DNA of 64,000 nt from Hirudinaria manillensis (Eukaryota > Annelida > Clitellata > Hirudinida > Hirudinidae), in contig CM067527.1 in the NCBI GenBank assembly GCA_034509925.1, positions 3,128,501 to 3,192,500 on the forward strand, read 5' to 3'. Each line of letters starts with the position of its first letter. Position 1 is the first letter of the stretch. The position numbers and the translations under genes are program-made. Positions 15,255-28,414 of the stretch are shown here, piece after piece. The notes under the pieces were generated by a model. The model worked only from the letters and a program-made list of their open reading frames with translations. It made no database searches and was not told where the DNA came from.

Positions 15255-18200
15255 TCAAATCGGAAAGTTGGACCTTCCCCTCGGCTTGAGGGGCGAGACC
15301 TCCCCGGTGTTGATTCTTCTGCTATCTCTCGACATCTTCAGCTTGTACGCCCCCTGGTAGGAGAAACAAAAATCACGTTATCAGATAACAAAAACTCTTT
15401 TGCTTTTCCACGTCATCAATCCGATCTTTCCTCGACGAGAGGGAAAGAAATAGGAAAAGCAGCATGCACTTGAGTCTCATGCAGAGTCTAATTTTGGATC
15501 TGAGTGCTCCTTGTGCTGGGTAAATGTCTTAATCGTAATGTCTGTAATTGGTTCTCAATTTGAGTTGAGATGTCCGATTCAACTCGGGAATGACTTGACT
15601 ATCCAAATAATAAGTCGACACTGGTAACTAGTCAGCCAGTCTGGGGTAGTGCAACCTTTGACCCCAGCAATATGGCAGGCACCACCCCTGAGATGTTTTC
15701 ATTCATTTGTTCTTTCATTCATTCGTTAACCACGAGTCCGTAAATTAATTTGACAAACATGATAATGATAAAGTAGTAACCTTTCAATGAACAATGAATT
15801 CAGCATGCATTCTAAGTTGTAACATTCAAACACAGAACTGCAACATGCTTTAGGGTTACGAACCATGCAATAAAACTATTATATAACAAAACTATGTTAT
15901 TAAGAAACGAATAGATACAAAACTGGATAAACAACCAGAAGAGATTAACAAGACAACAACAACAACAACAATAATAATAATAATAATAATAATAATAGTA
16001 GTAATAATAATAATGATAATAACAGCATTAATAATAACAAGACAGTAGGAAGTTTTACAACCACAAACTACTAATAAATGACCAGCAACACGAACAACCA
16101 TCTGATGACAACAAACTCGACATCGGGCGACCGATGTTGAGAAAAGGCAACACGGAATCCCCCCTGCAAACGGGGAACTAAGGGGCACCTGCAACATGCA
16201 AAAACGTGCCCCGTAAACCCCCGGGGACTCTAACCCACCTCCTGACCGACGGACGACTAGTGCCAGGGATCGACCTCCATCTTTGAACGGGGGTTTAATT
16301 GATATTATTTATCATCTAATCTGCTTAATAAGTTAACTGGTTCTGTAAAGTTCGTGAGTCAAATCCTTACTTTGAAAGATAATGATAAAAATAACAGCAG
16401 CATCAATAATAACAATGACAATAATAATAATAATAATAATAATAATAAGAGCAATGATAAAAATAGCAATGATAAGGAAGGCATCACGGCAGTGACTCAC
16501 CACTCCGACGAGAGCAAGGACCCCACAGATGAGCGAGGCGACGGTGAAGTAGATCCAAATGGCCCCCATGCTCACCTCCGACCTGACGCCGCTGCTCGCG
16601 GCATCGACGTACGACTCGACTCGCTTCCCGCTCCCCTGTCGAGCTTCGTGCGCGACTTCGGGAAAGCCCGTGACGGACATCGCCTCGACGCCCTCCTCCT
16701 CTTCCCTCGGAAGCGTCGAGATTTCGACGGGGAGGTCGACGACGGGCCTCCTCGTCGAGTTCGACAAAAGAGCTGCAAGTCGGGGGGCAAAGACGGATGC
16801 TCAGTTGACGTTGATTTTCAAATGTACATCTCGTGATAGTAAGTCTTTTATTTAGTTCAATCATCGTCGTTGCCATAATGTTGTCATAATCCTCCATCAC
16901 CACCACCACTATCACCATCGTTGTCACCGCCTGCACTTTTACCTTTAACTGCAGTCTTCTTGGATTCGCAGGTCTTGCCGTCGCCGGCGAGCACGTAGGT
17001 CAGACCCCTCGACTTCCGAACCTCGTCGTCGTGACAACGGCAGACGTGGCCCGAGGCGGTCGGCAGGCACAGGTGGTCGCACTTGTCGCGGTAATCCAAG
17101 CAGGGCATGCCGTCGAGCCGAAGGTCGTCTGAGGATTCGAGGTCGACGTGGGAAATTAATAGGGGGCGCTTATTATCGTCGAAGAAATCTTAATCCGATC
17201 ATTTAAAGGTTGGATGCAGTGATGCAAATTAAGAATGCACTAATGGAGTTTTGTTTGTAGATTCACGTAGTGGTGATAATGATGATGAAGTGAGGATGGC
17301 AAATAAAACAAAAGTAAAATAATTAGCCAAGAAACAACTCAATCATTACATCATCATCAACAACAACAGTGTCAGGTTTAAAAAATTAAGCAACCTAATA
17401 GAGAAAGGAAATAAGAAAAAGAGCATTCCTTATAATAAAATCTAATGAAACCAGTCCAAACTTCTTCTTATAAATAGGAACAGAATTATTAAATAATTCA
17501 GAAATTAAAGTCCACTTCAGGCTGCAGAAAATAAATGAACAATTGACAAATAGGTGAAAAATCAAACCTAGAGGCTGAGCAAAAGTGTGATGGATGGCCA
17601 TCAGCCTGGACTTTACAGTCGCCAGTTTTGGCAGGGTTTCGCCCTCGTGCGAGCTCAGCCAGACCTTCAACTCTTTGAAGTCGTGATCCTTGTCTCCTCC
17701 CCAGTAGACCGAACCCTGTTATTATTATTATTATTATTAATATCATTACTTATTAATATTTATTGTTATTCCTCTTGGAAATACAGATATTAAACCAACT
17801 GCTCCAATATGCTTTGTTTAATCATCCAAGGGTGACCGCAACTAAACAAGTATCAAGTATTTACATCTGTGAAGGTTGTTGTTATTGATATAATCATCGT
17901 CCTCATCGTCGTCGTCGTCATCACTAAGACTATCATCAACCTCGAAAGCAGTGAGGGCAACAGGAGACTTGTGGTGCTCGAAGACCATCAAGGTGTCCGT
18001 CTGTCCGTTGAAGTGCGTCAAGTACATGTGGTCCTTCTCTCCGTCCAACCAAACCAACCAATTGTAGCTGTAATCTGAAGACCAGGGATGATATTGTCAA
18101 CAAATTAATAGCAATAATCAACCAATTAAAACATTAATAATAACATCAATAAAACAATAACATTGGAAAAGCAAAACGTTAAAACGCCTACCGATGGCCA

Positions 18201-21200
18201 GTGCCACAGGATGTCTGACGTAAGTCTTTGCCAGGGCGACGACCTCCGACCCGTCCATGTTCGCTCGGTACAAACCCGCATGTTCGCCGACCTGAGTCCA
18301 AAAGAGGAGCCTGCAATGCAATGAATTTGTGAATTCCTAGCAAATTAAGTTGACGACCATGACTTTTAGAAATTTATCTTACGTTGGAAAAACAAACTTC
18401 AAAATTGAAGCGAGAACTATATTATAAATATTTTATAATAATTTTATATAATATTTTAAAATAAGTGAGTATAAATCAATATCGTCTGTATGTTATTGTG
18501 TGGTACATTAATAGTTGAAGCTAAGTTGAGATTAATTGCAACACTGAAATGCCAATATTGAATCCATATTAGCCACAATATTAACAAAATCTTTAATTTG
18601 TTTTTTACAAATTTAAAACTGCAAAAAAGAAAAAAAATATAAGGAATTAATTAATTAATGAAAAGTTTTCCTACCTGCTTTTAAACCTCGGGTCTATGAC
18701 GAGGGCATTGGGGTTGTGGACCTGAGGCGAGACGATGACAGGAGCGTGGAACGTTTCGCCGTCATCTCCTTCCGCGAGAGACAGGACCCCGATCTTGGAC
18801 GCCACTTCCACGTCCTTTCCCTCCTCGGCCTTTGCCGTCGGGAGACTCCCCGCCTCCGCCCAGTACAGGTTGCGGTTCGCCCAATCGTAAGCCAGGGCCG
18901 TGATGGCGTGAGCGTTCGGGGGACGGAGCAGGACCTCGGGATTCTGGAAGCTCTTGGAAACGTCGAGATCGCCCCTGTGGGGGAATTAATCGGCGTACGT
19001 TTTAGGCCTTAGTGATTGCGATTAGAGGAATTGAAAAAAAAGGGTGCTCACTTCATAATCGAGTTCATCTGAACGTTCACCCAGAAGAAAATGTTTTCGT
19101 CCACACCGGAGGACATGGCCGAGAACTTGTGCCCCACGTCGTGCTTGTCCAGAACGTCCTTGGAATAAATCCCATACCCTATCAACTTGGTGTCATTGGC
19201 CAACCACATCAGAGGTTCCTCGCCTGTCAAGGAAAGGTGAATAGCAGTCAGCAATGCATTAAAATATTACAGTTTAAGTATTAGTAATTCAGTTAATGAT
19301 GCAGCCGTTGGCAGCAATACTCGGATATAAAATTAAATAAATTAAATAAGGGTTTAATGTTCGGTGTCATCGGGACTCTATGAAATCAGGATTATACCTT
19401 TGACTTTACAAGAATAATTGTCTTCTGAGAGGACGAAACCAGTGTGGCAACTACAGATGCTCAGCCCTCTTCTTTTTACGCAGATGTGGTGACAGTGAGA
19501 AGGGTCTTCACAATCCGTCTCTACAAAGGAAGGAAGGAAGCCACCGATGATTTGAACGTCATACGTCGCTTCTATTGATCCAATTTGAAATCATAAAGAA
19601 AACAATACATGATGAGCATATAATGGAGTTCTCCTGAGAACGTGACACTCGAAATCTCCATGCCATCATGTTCTTCATCACCGTCGTTAAAATCATCTTC
19701 ATAATCATCATCATCACCTCATTGTCATCGTACCTTCTGATCGAGAGTCGATCGAGGCGTCTCGAGTGACCCAATCGTCTGCGTCTTCGCTCAGCGGTCC
19801 GCACTCCTTCTCGTCTTCGCCATCCTCGCAGTCCTTCTTTCCGTCGCAGAGTTTGTCCATGTCGACGCACTTCCTGCCGTCCTGGTAGCAGTCGAAGTAC
19901 TTGGTCGGACAAGCAGCTGCAGATGAATTCTCTACGTCAAGACCGCAAGTCGATGAAAATGCCAGACGGAATACGATTCGCCGGTAAGAATCTGCCCAGA
20001 CCCTAACTGCACCTTACCTCTGGAAATCTACGTCCGTCACTTCTCGGGACATCGACAAAACAATTCGTCATATTTCAAATCACCTTTGGAACAGTTAAAT
20101 TCGTCCGAATTGTCCCCGCAGTGGTTCAGTCCGTCACAGACGAGCAACTTGTAGATGCACTTCCCGCTCTTGCACATGAACTCGTCAGCAGTGCACTTGT
20201 CTTTGAAGTCTGCAGGGAAACGGTTTTGTTGTTGTTATAATGGAACAACAGATGAATCAACCAAACAACTAAACAATCAAATGATTGAGTCGTCTTAAAT
20301 GAGCCGACCAATAAAACCAAGATAAATAAATAAATAAAAACGCAGTGTCTGACCAAAATATTTTCTCTAAATGGAAATGTACTGCTAAAAAAGAAATTTA
20401 AAAAAATACAGAGTTTAAAACGTCATGACAAAGTAGCTTAAAGGTACTTAGAGTGCGATAATGCAACTGATAAAGCTTCACTACCAACTGATAACAACCA
20501 ACTCTGTCAGACATTAAACCACCTAAGCATCATCGTGGTCTGAAATTGATACTTCCAAACCCTGCTTTCAGTCTCAACAAATACATATATACATACACTA
20601 TATATAACCATATAACTACATATACATATAGCACTATATGTAACTATATATATATATAGCACTGCTATATATAACTATACAACATTATATATATGCAAAC
20701 GGAGGCACGAGAACACCAACTGCAATCCTTCTCGTCCGATCCGTCGTTGCAGTCGCTCATCCTGTCGCAGACCTTCGTGCGCGGAATGCATCCGCTTCCG
20801 TCGACGCACCTGAACTGCTCCTCGGTGCACATCTCCTCGCAGTCCTCCTCGTCCGATTCGTCGAAGCAGTAGGGCACGCCGTCGCACCTCTCGACTGCCG
20901 GAAAGCACCTGCGGCGTTCGACAGATTTTTAGTCTAAGACGTGGCGAGGGAAAGATGGCTAACATGGTTTGAAGTGGTACAAATGCTTTTCTAGGATAAT
21001 TAATTAATTAATTATAAATTGCCACCTTTGATGATGATGACCAGACATAATATTTATCTTGTATATTCTTGTAGAACAAATGGGTGAAAGAAGTGAAATG
21101 ATTTACATATACAGTAGTGCCCTATTAAATACAATCACGTGCTATTACTTCACTTATTAGCAGAATTGTTAATCATTGTTAATATGACCAATAAGAATGC

Positions 21201-23282
21201 ATTAATATTAATCGACCAACCCTCCGTCTGCGCAGGCAAACTCCGGACAAACGTCGTCGTCGTCGTAGTTGTCATGCAAAGAACTGGAGAGAGAAGTGCT
21301 GGAAAAGGTGGTGCCATTTATTGTCTTCTGGCTTGAAACTGCAAACAGGCAACAATATAGGTTACTACTGAAACTGAACGAATACGTTATATTACTTAAT
21401 GTGTATTTCGTTATCTTTTCGTCGAGTTTTTTGTGCATTTAATAATATTTTGAGTAATTTTTCAAAAAACAATTTTCAAATCTGATATGAAGGTCATTCA
21501 TACAGGTAAAGGTAGAAATAATATTTCCATTTTACGTCCTACATGAGAGTATTGAAACACAGGTGAGCCGAACAGATATGCAGCCAAAGCGAGTAATTAA
21601 TGATGCAAGATAACTGTGCATAAAATATAGAATGAGATGATACCAATAATAACCTTTCCATTGATTTCCATTGTAAAGAATGATATCATACTTTTGATAT
21701 CCTGAACTTATCAATGTTTCAGTTTAAAAAAAATTAATTTGTAATTATTTCAAAGTATGGTTACACTCGTCATAAACATCAATGGTTCAACGACATGGAC
21801 TAGAATCAGAAATAGAATCATCAAAAATTTGATAACAATCTCAAACATTCCACAGTGATGTCAAAAGGTTCGTTCTCAGTCAAAACTAAACACACTCAAG
21901 CTTGAAATCAGACTCTCAACCAAGACCAGGCCAACAATGCAGAACAATGAGGTGATAATTCATCAACCAATGATACAGTTATTAATCAGAAGAGTCTCTT
22001 GGCAAAGAGACTGAACCCTTGCATTGATTCACATGCTGACCCAGTAACAACATCCTGTGAACTCCAGGAATTTGAATCTTGGTATTCCACAAATTTTTGA
22101 AAGGTTTTTTATTAGTATCTTTATCAAATCTGTCAGCTCCATCAGTCCTTGGTAATTAAAACCAAACTGCTGGAGAAAGCATCTCACTATAGGTGTTGTA
22201 AGTAACAACAACAACAACAAAGACTATTGATGATCATCGCAACATCACAGGTCACAACATGTGGATGATGCAATAATAAATCCAATAATAAAAACAATTA
22301 TTTTTTTGGCTCCACATCATTCATTAAAAACAGTTTTCTAAAAACGAGAACGAAACCTGCGAACAAAAAATAGCAATTAGTCCTTAATTGTAGGCAAAGT
22401 ATTTCTCCAGCTCCAAGCCTTCCTTAATTGGAGTTGAATCCTCCACATCACTATCATTACCATTACCATCTTGGACGGACGGATGGATAGACATACTTAC
22501 GGAATGATGGATGGATGGACGGACGGACGTATGGGTGGGGATGGATGGAGTGAAAGGCTGAGATCAACGAACAATACAACTAAGCAAACATGACACACGT
22601 GACCAACTGATGGTTATGTTGGTGTTGGGGAGTGGAGATTACAACATCTTGTTTTCCCATCTTGAAACAAAGCACTCAGATGTCAGTTGAGGTTGAGGAG
22701 GAGGAGGAGGAGGAGGAGGAGGTGGAGAAGATAGGAGATGAACTGACCAGAGAGAGGCAGACAATAAAACAATAAACAAACGAAAACGAACTCACCCTGA
22801 TGATTATCATAACCTTGATGACTGCGATTACGACGATGATGGTGGTGGTGATGATGATGACGACGATGCTGCAGATAGTGGTGTTGATGATGACGATACT
22901 GACGATTATCACAACCTTGACGACTGCGATTATGATAATAGTGTCGATGACGGTTGCAATGATAGCAAATGCTAATCAGAACCCCATACTCGATCCTGTG
23001 AACCATGGTCTTGATAACAAAGTCGATAAACGATTGGCATTTGTTTGCCACGGCGTCACATTTCAATCGCTAGCTACTCGCAGCTGACCGCTGTGGCCGA
23101 CACAGGGCGTCGTGGGTCATTGTTGACCTTGACTGACGACCGACACGCTTCTACCGCGTCGGCGTCGCAAGAGCAGCAGTGGCCGTCATCTTTAATGATC
23201 ATTGCAGGAGGATAGTTAAACCAATTTCGACGTTCGAGTGGCCTGAGAAGAACTTGTTGTTTGCCGACGGAAAACACGACTC

Positions 23283-23315
<33 letters not shown>

Positions 23316-25475
23316 AAATTATCATAGTCAATTAAAAGATCAAGTTTCGTATACAATAACATCGGTGATGTCACTGATGACGAAGGCCCGACACGATGAC
23401 GTTGGCGATGACGATGAAAAGGACGACGACGACGATGACGATGATGATGAGTGACAGTTGGCACACAACAGATGCACGACCTCTGTCGATGGCGATCAAA
23501 CTTCACCACGAGTAAGAGGAGAAAGGCATCCACTTCGTATATTCATTCGAAAACCATATATCACCATCGGTGTTTATCAGACGATGGAGCAGAAACTCTG
23601 CGCTAAATGAACGTTGCGAAGCAGGGCATCCTTAGAATCCCAGAGTCGAACACGAGACGATTATCTACCAACGAAGCAAAACACGACAATCCAGAACCTT
23701 AGGCTGGAAAATAACGTTCCTCGCGTCTCCTTGCATGATGAATGTTGCATTTTCGTGGCACGATCAGCTTTAATAATAATAAGGCCATCTGCAATCATGA
23801 TTCATAATGAATTTATTCATCACCGTCGTCGTCGTCTTCACGAAACAAATCCCACCATGTCCCTAGATTTGAACTCAACAACCTAATAAAACTCTTCACT
23901 CGTGTGATTTACAAGTAACTGGAACAGCAATAATCATCATCATCATCCTCATCGTAGTCTTCATCACAATCGGCGTCATGGAAACAATGATGATAACAAA
24001 AGCTCTCAAGTTTTCAAGGAGAGCGTCTTTCTATCGTGCACCGCAGATTATCAGGACAATATTGTGCAATGATGGTGATGACGACGATGATGATAACTTA
24101 ATGATTAAGGTGATAATAACAATAATAATAATGGTGGTGATGATGATGACGGTGGTGATGATGACGACGACGACGACGAAACAAGAGTTGTACTTGGGAA
24201 AACCCTCTCACGTGTTCACAAAAGGGCAAAACTTTTGTGAGATTTGCATTATTTCCCACAAAGATAAACAAAGCAAAAAATAGCAACACAACAACAATAA
24301 TAACAGTAAAAATAATAATAATAAATATAGGTATATTAATAACAAAGACAGTATAGTCAGTGATGGAGTTGAGTTCTGGTTCAAAACTGGAGCATTTGTG
24401 ATTTATGATGCTGTGTCTGAAATGTTACTTTTAAAAAAATAGTTTTAAAAGACAGAATTTCTTACAATCTAACATCTTTCCATCAAAGTAACAACTGTTA
24501 ATGTCATTTTAGTTAAGTAATTAACTACTAATAAATGTTTTAAACATCCACGGGCATGTGAAGAAAAAAACAGAATATTGGAATCATGTGAACACGTTTT
24601 GACAATAATTAGCCAATTGACATCAGCTTTCTCAACCAATGGTATTCTCTCAGTCTGCATTTTCAGCTTTTAAACTCCTTTTAAGTATTTCTAAGTTTTC
24701 AGATTGAAGACAAGTTTGTACGAAACTCGTGTACTACATAGGCGTACTTACCCTTGCCTGGTCACATCACAACATACTAACATGATGTGAAAATCTCAGT
24801 TCAATCTTACTGGTTTTTTTTTGAGAACCATAACAATAGTTTAAATAATTGCCAATTAATTTAAATACTTCAGAATAAGTATGGCACAGAATTTTTAGAA
24901 AATAGGTCGTAAGTTATCATTCAGGGATGCAATTATCTGATTCAAGTTTCAACTCAATTTTTTAATAAAATTGTGAAAGAGGATGTTTTTGATAATTTGG
25001 ATAAACCACATAAAGTGTCAGAAAAATAATCAACCATTTAATAATTTTTTATTTAACAAAATGTTCCTAGCTTTAATTTAAACGTTTGTAATAAAACTGT
25101 TTACTCAGAGTGGTCAACAAAGCTTCATTTAGCATTTAATTAAGCCATTACGAGTAAGGCATTCAGCAAACGACCTGAACGACAATTGGAAGAGAAACGA
25201 TTAATGTTAATTAGTTTTAATAAGTTAAAACATTCAAACCACTACCACATAACCTCTTCGACCGCTTCTTTGTAAGAAAAAACTGCGCCCGACGACATTC
25301 AAAAATTACCGCCATAAACAATGCCGCATAAAAAAGAATCCTACATACCTTCGATGTCATGATCCTTGTCGGTTCCATTCCCTTCTTCATTTTGTCCCGA
25401 AATTGGGACAATTTGCAGGGAGATAGCGATGGAAACGGCCAAAAAAACGACAAAGCAATTCGAGACAGCCAGCAT
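15255..25475 (-). CDS. LDL-receptor-like type I membrane protein
   Basis: Minus-strand exons: 25349-25475, 21221-21338, 20721-20908, 20084-20209, 19734-19916, 19398-19520, 19052-19223, 18675-18974, 18192-18310, 17941-18074, 17568-17715, 16943-17128, 16501-16772, 15255-15353. All are GT-AG and phase-consistent; 764 aa. Order: signal peptide (MLAVSNCFVVFLAVSIAIS); four LDLa modules near 73-105, 109-144, 149-184 and 190-226, each with CDG/DxSDE-type calcium residues; one EGF near 250-285; propeller near 290-580 with YWTD-like strands (NLYWAEAG, LLFWTQVG, VYWGGD, IFFWVN); second EGF (CDHLCLPT...CRC); acidic Ser/Thr linker; one membrane helix (IYFTVASLICGVLALVGV); 32-aa tail ending SNFPI. LDLR-family proteins bind and internalise lipoproteins or other ligands. 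Odd: only one EGF before the propeller, and no NPxY in the tail. Further exons in the 4-kb first intron cannot be excluded. Confidence 0.9.
15956..16030. repeat. CAA/AAT microsatellite in last intron of the LDLR-like gene
   Basis: CAA units passing into about 12 AAT units with interruptions, inside the intron between the membrane exon and the tail exon. A second AAT run lies at 16420-16449. Confidence 0.9.
22473..22551. repeat. GGAY tetranucleotide repeat
   Basis: Imperfect GGAC/GGAT units inside the long first intron of the LDLR-like gene. The same intron holds a GGA run at 22694-22722 and GAT/GAC stretches at 22830-22960. Confidence 0.85.
23283..23313. repeat. (GAT)n microsatellite
   Basis: Ten perfect GAT units, with further imperfect GAC/GAT tracts at 23400-23452 and 24070-24178, all in the first intron of the LDLR-like gene. 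Confidence 0.95.
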
Positions 25476-28414
25476 CGTTCAATAGAATCAAGAATATCTG
25501 TCTATGGCCTCTCCGATGGTCCTTAAATAGGTGCCCACGCAAACAGCTAAGTACTGGACTCTCTTGATCACTCTCTCTTTAATTTTTCTTCTTCTATAGC
25601 GCCGTTCGTTCGGTGTATAAACGCGCCAAAGTTCTTTAATTGATTTCCCAGCAAAGCTTTTTGTTCGAAGGTCTCCTTACTAATAGAGAATCTGCTGAAA
25701 AGTTTAACGACGCATATATAAATTTTGAGGAAAGCCGTACGAATCTTCGTTTTGTGACCAGTAAAAAGACCGCAGATGGCCTGTCGAAGAATATATTATA
25801 AACATCTGAAAATTATTATAAATGAAACCTACAGGTTTAGCTGAAAACAGAAGCCTTCTTTCGTCACGAACACGTCTGCGGAAGCTACGTAAATAAATTT
25901 AAAAGTTGTCGCGAAAAGTTGAACAAATTTTTTTTTTTATTTTGGGAATTAAAAAGTCTTTAAAAATTAAACATTAAACAATTCAAAAGTAAATGTTTGA
26001 TGGAGCGTTTCTAAACGTAGGAAATGACTAATCATCTGCTCAGTCCAAAAACAAGGAGGAATTGTTTGAACCTGACATGAAAGGTTATCGTGGTGCCGTG
26101 AGGTAATTCCTTCGAGCCACGCTCAACGATTGTTTACATCGACTTTCGTGCACTCAATTACTTTTCAAATTGTCTCAAAATAAATATTACTTTTTTTAGT
26201 GCTGAAGTTTCAAAAATAATAAAGTCTCCGTCGTGATATGAAAGGGAAACAATTTTTCCAGGATCAACATTTGTAACATATTGTAAGATCCAAGAAGCCA
26301 CGTGGAAAGTTTGGAATTCTTCAAAGTATTGAAATGGTTTAGCCAGAATTGTATTTATTTCAAAACTATGAAACGGCTTTTCAATTACAGAAATTTATCG
26401 CATAAATGATTACATAAAATTTTAATTTAGCAATTTCAAAGTGAATCAGACAAATTTGACCTTCATTAGGAACATTAAGGGTTTTAAGACTAATTCTGAG
26501 AAATAATTTTAATCATCGCGTCATGTCGCACGATTGTTGTTGAACGAATTCAACCAATAGCATTATTCCATTTGAACCTCTAAGCGTCATAAATACCAGA
26601 ACATAATCATTAGCCATTATCTTCCAAATTGATTTTGATGTGAAAACAGCACTAATAAATAAAATAACAAAGAAGTATCTCGTTAGCAACGAACTGCCTT
26701 CGTCTGCCTTATTTCGTTATTAATGAAATATTTCTGTCGAACCTCATTTCACAAGATGGTGAAAATTGCAAACAATTAATCATTTTCTCCTAAAAAAAAT
26801 TCTTATGAAAATTTAAAATATTCTCCCAAATCAGAGTATGGAATGCGTTCCGACCGAGCTAGGGATGTCTGGTACTCCTTATCAGGGATTCACGACTGAA
26901 AGCCAGTTAAATGCACTCAGATGTTTTGGTCGAAATTGGTCCTGAGGGAATTTTACAGTTGAGAGATGATGTCATTTAACGTAAATAACTGCTGTGCGTT
27001 TAGTATGTCAGCTTTTGACGTTTTGTCTGAAAGGATTACTTCGGACATATCATATTTAAATTTACAATTGTTTTAGATTCCTAGGCCGTTATTATACAAA
27101 TATATTCTAATTGCTAGTATTCCAAACGATGCAGCTAGTTTTTAACATGTTTTTCCTCCCAGATGCTATTCCATATTAAGAAAAAAAAATATTAAAAATA
27201 TTTGAAGACGTTAGGGTGTAAAATTTTTCATTCGCCCATTAAAATATCTAAAAAATGCAGAAGTTCGAAACGAGTTATCAGTTTTATTACGATAAGGTTT
27301 TCGGGATCATAGAAATTTTGAGAGTGCTGAAGCATGTGCAATAGGATCTTTATCCTTCGACTTGCAAACAATTGCATTATCACAGCGTCTTCAATCCTGA
27401 AATAATCCATCTCCTACATTCTCCGGGAGAAGTGGTAAACGACGAGTCCCACTTAAAGGTTTTGTAGAGGAATTTTTCGACCGATTTTAAACTCTCCCAA
27501 GAAAAACCACTCGTATCGCTTTCACATTCACGGCACTAATTCTTTCATGGATAGTCAAGTGCTCGTTCAAAAGAAGAGCTTTAGGTCTTTAGAAAGACAG
27601 ACATTTCTTCGCAAGCCGTCATCTTTTAATGTACCGAGTCTCCTTTGAAGTGACTTCAATTCAAAGAGACCCACGCGATTTGTCAACAGGCGTCATAGAA
27701 GGCCTGTCTGCGTTGTTCCCCAATTGCTACCTCACACGTCCTTTTATGACTTATTAGCTGGCATTCGATAAGTTTAATTGCTAATAGAAGTTTCTTTATC
27801 ATAGGCTCTATTGCTCTCGTACTGCAAATCAAACTCATAATAATAAAGTTTGGCCATTAAGCCACTTCCGCTTAATTGTTGACCAAACACAGAGGAAATG
27901 GCCGCACAGGATAAAGGTCCCCAATACGATGCCAAAAAGGATTCTGAGCTGAAATCTTTCCATCCAGAATAAAATATTAAAAGTTGCAGGTTTTTTTGGT
28001 ATTAATTTATGAAATTATGAATAGGAAGAAAGTACATTAATATATACCTGCTTCAGGTAATCAGGTAATGACTACCAACTAGGTCCTCAAGTAATATGCA
28101 AATTACATCAACTATGCTAATTAGTAAAGGTTTGGTTGACTAGAAGCAGATAAATCTAGTGCTGTTGTGATTTAATTATAACCCAAATAACATTCCGACC
28201 AGCTTGACCAAAGGACTTCATAAATATTAATTGCCCTGCAATATTCAGCCCAACGGATAATTGATATTCGCCGGCTTTTGCGTACGACATCCTCCAAGAT
28301 GATGTTTTTCAAATGATTGTATTTTAAAACACTACAATTGCAACAACCTCTTGGCCATGATGCAACACATAAATGGTGAAGAAAAAGATGGCTGTTACCA
28401 CCCACCATATCGTT
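25476..28414. other. Intergenic region between LDLR-like and OFD1 genes
   Basis: AT-rich, with unusually few simple repeats for this window and no supported exon. It holds the promoter of the minus-strand LDLR-like gene at its left end and the OFD1 3' region at its right end. I see nothing else I can name. Confidence 0.5.

Noticed and set aside
16354-16936. Plus- and minus-strand frames overlapping the LDLR-like membrane exon
   Set aside because: Shadows of the real exon 16501-16772, which joins in phase with its neighbours.
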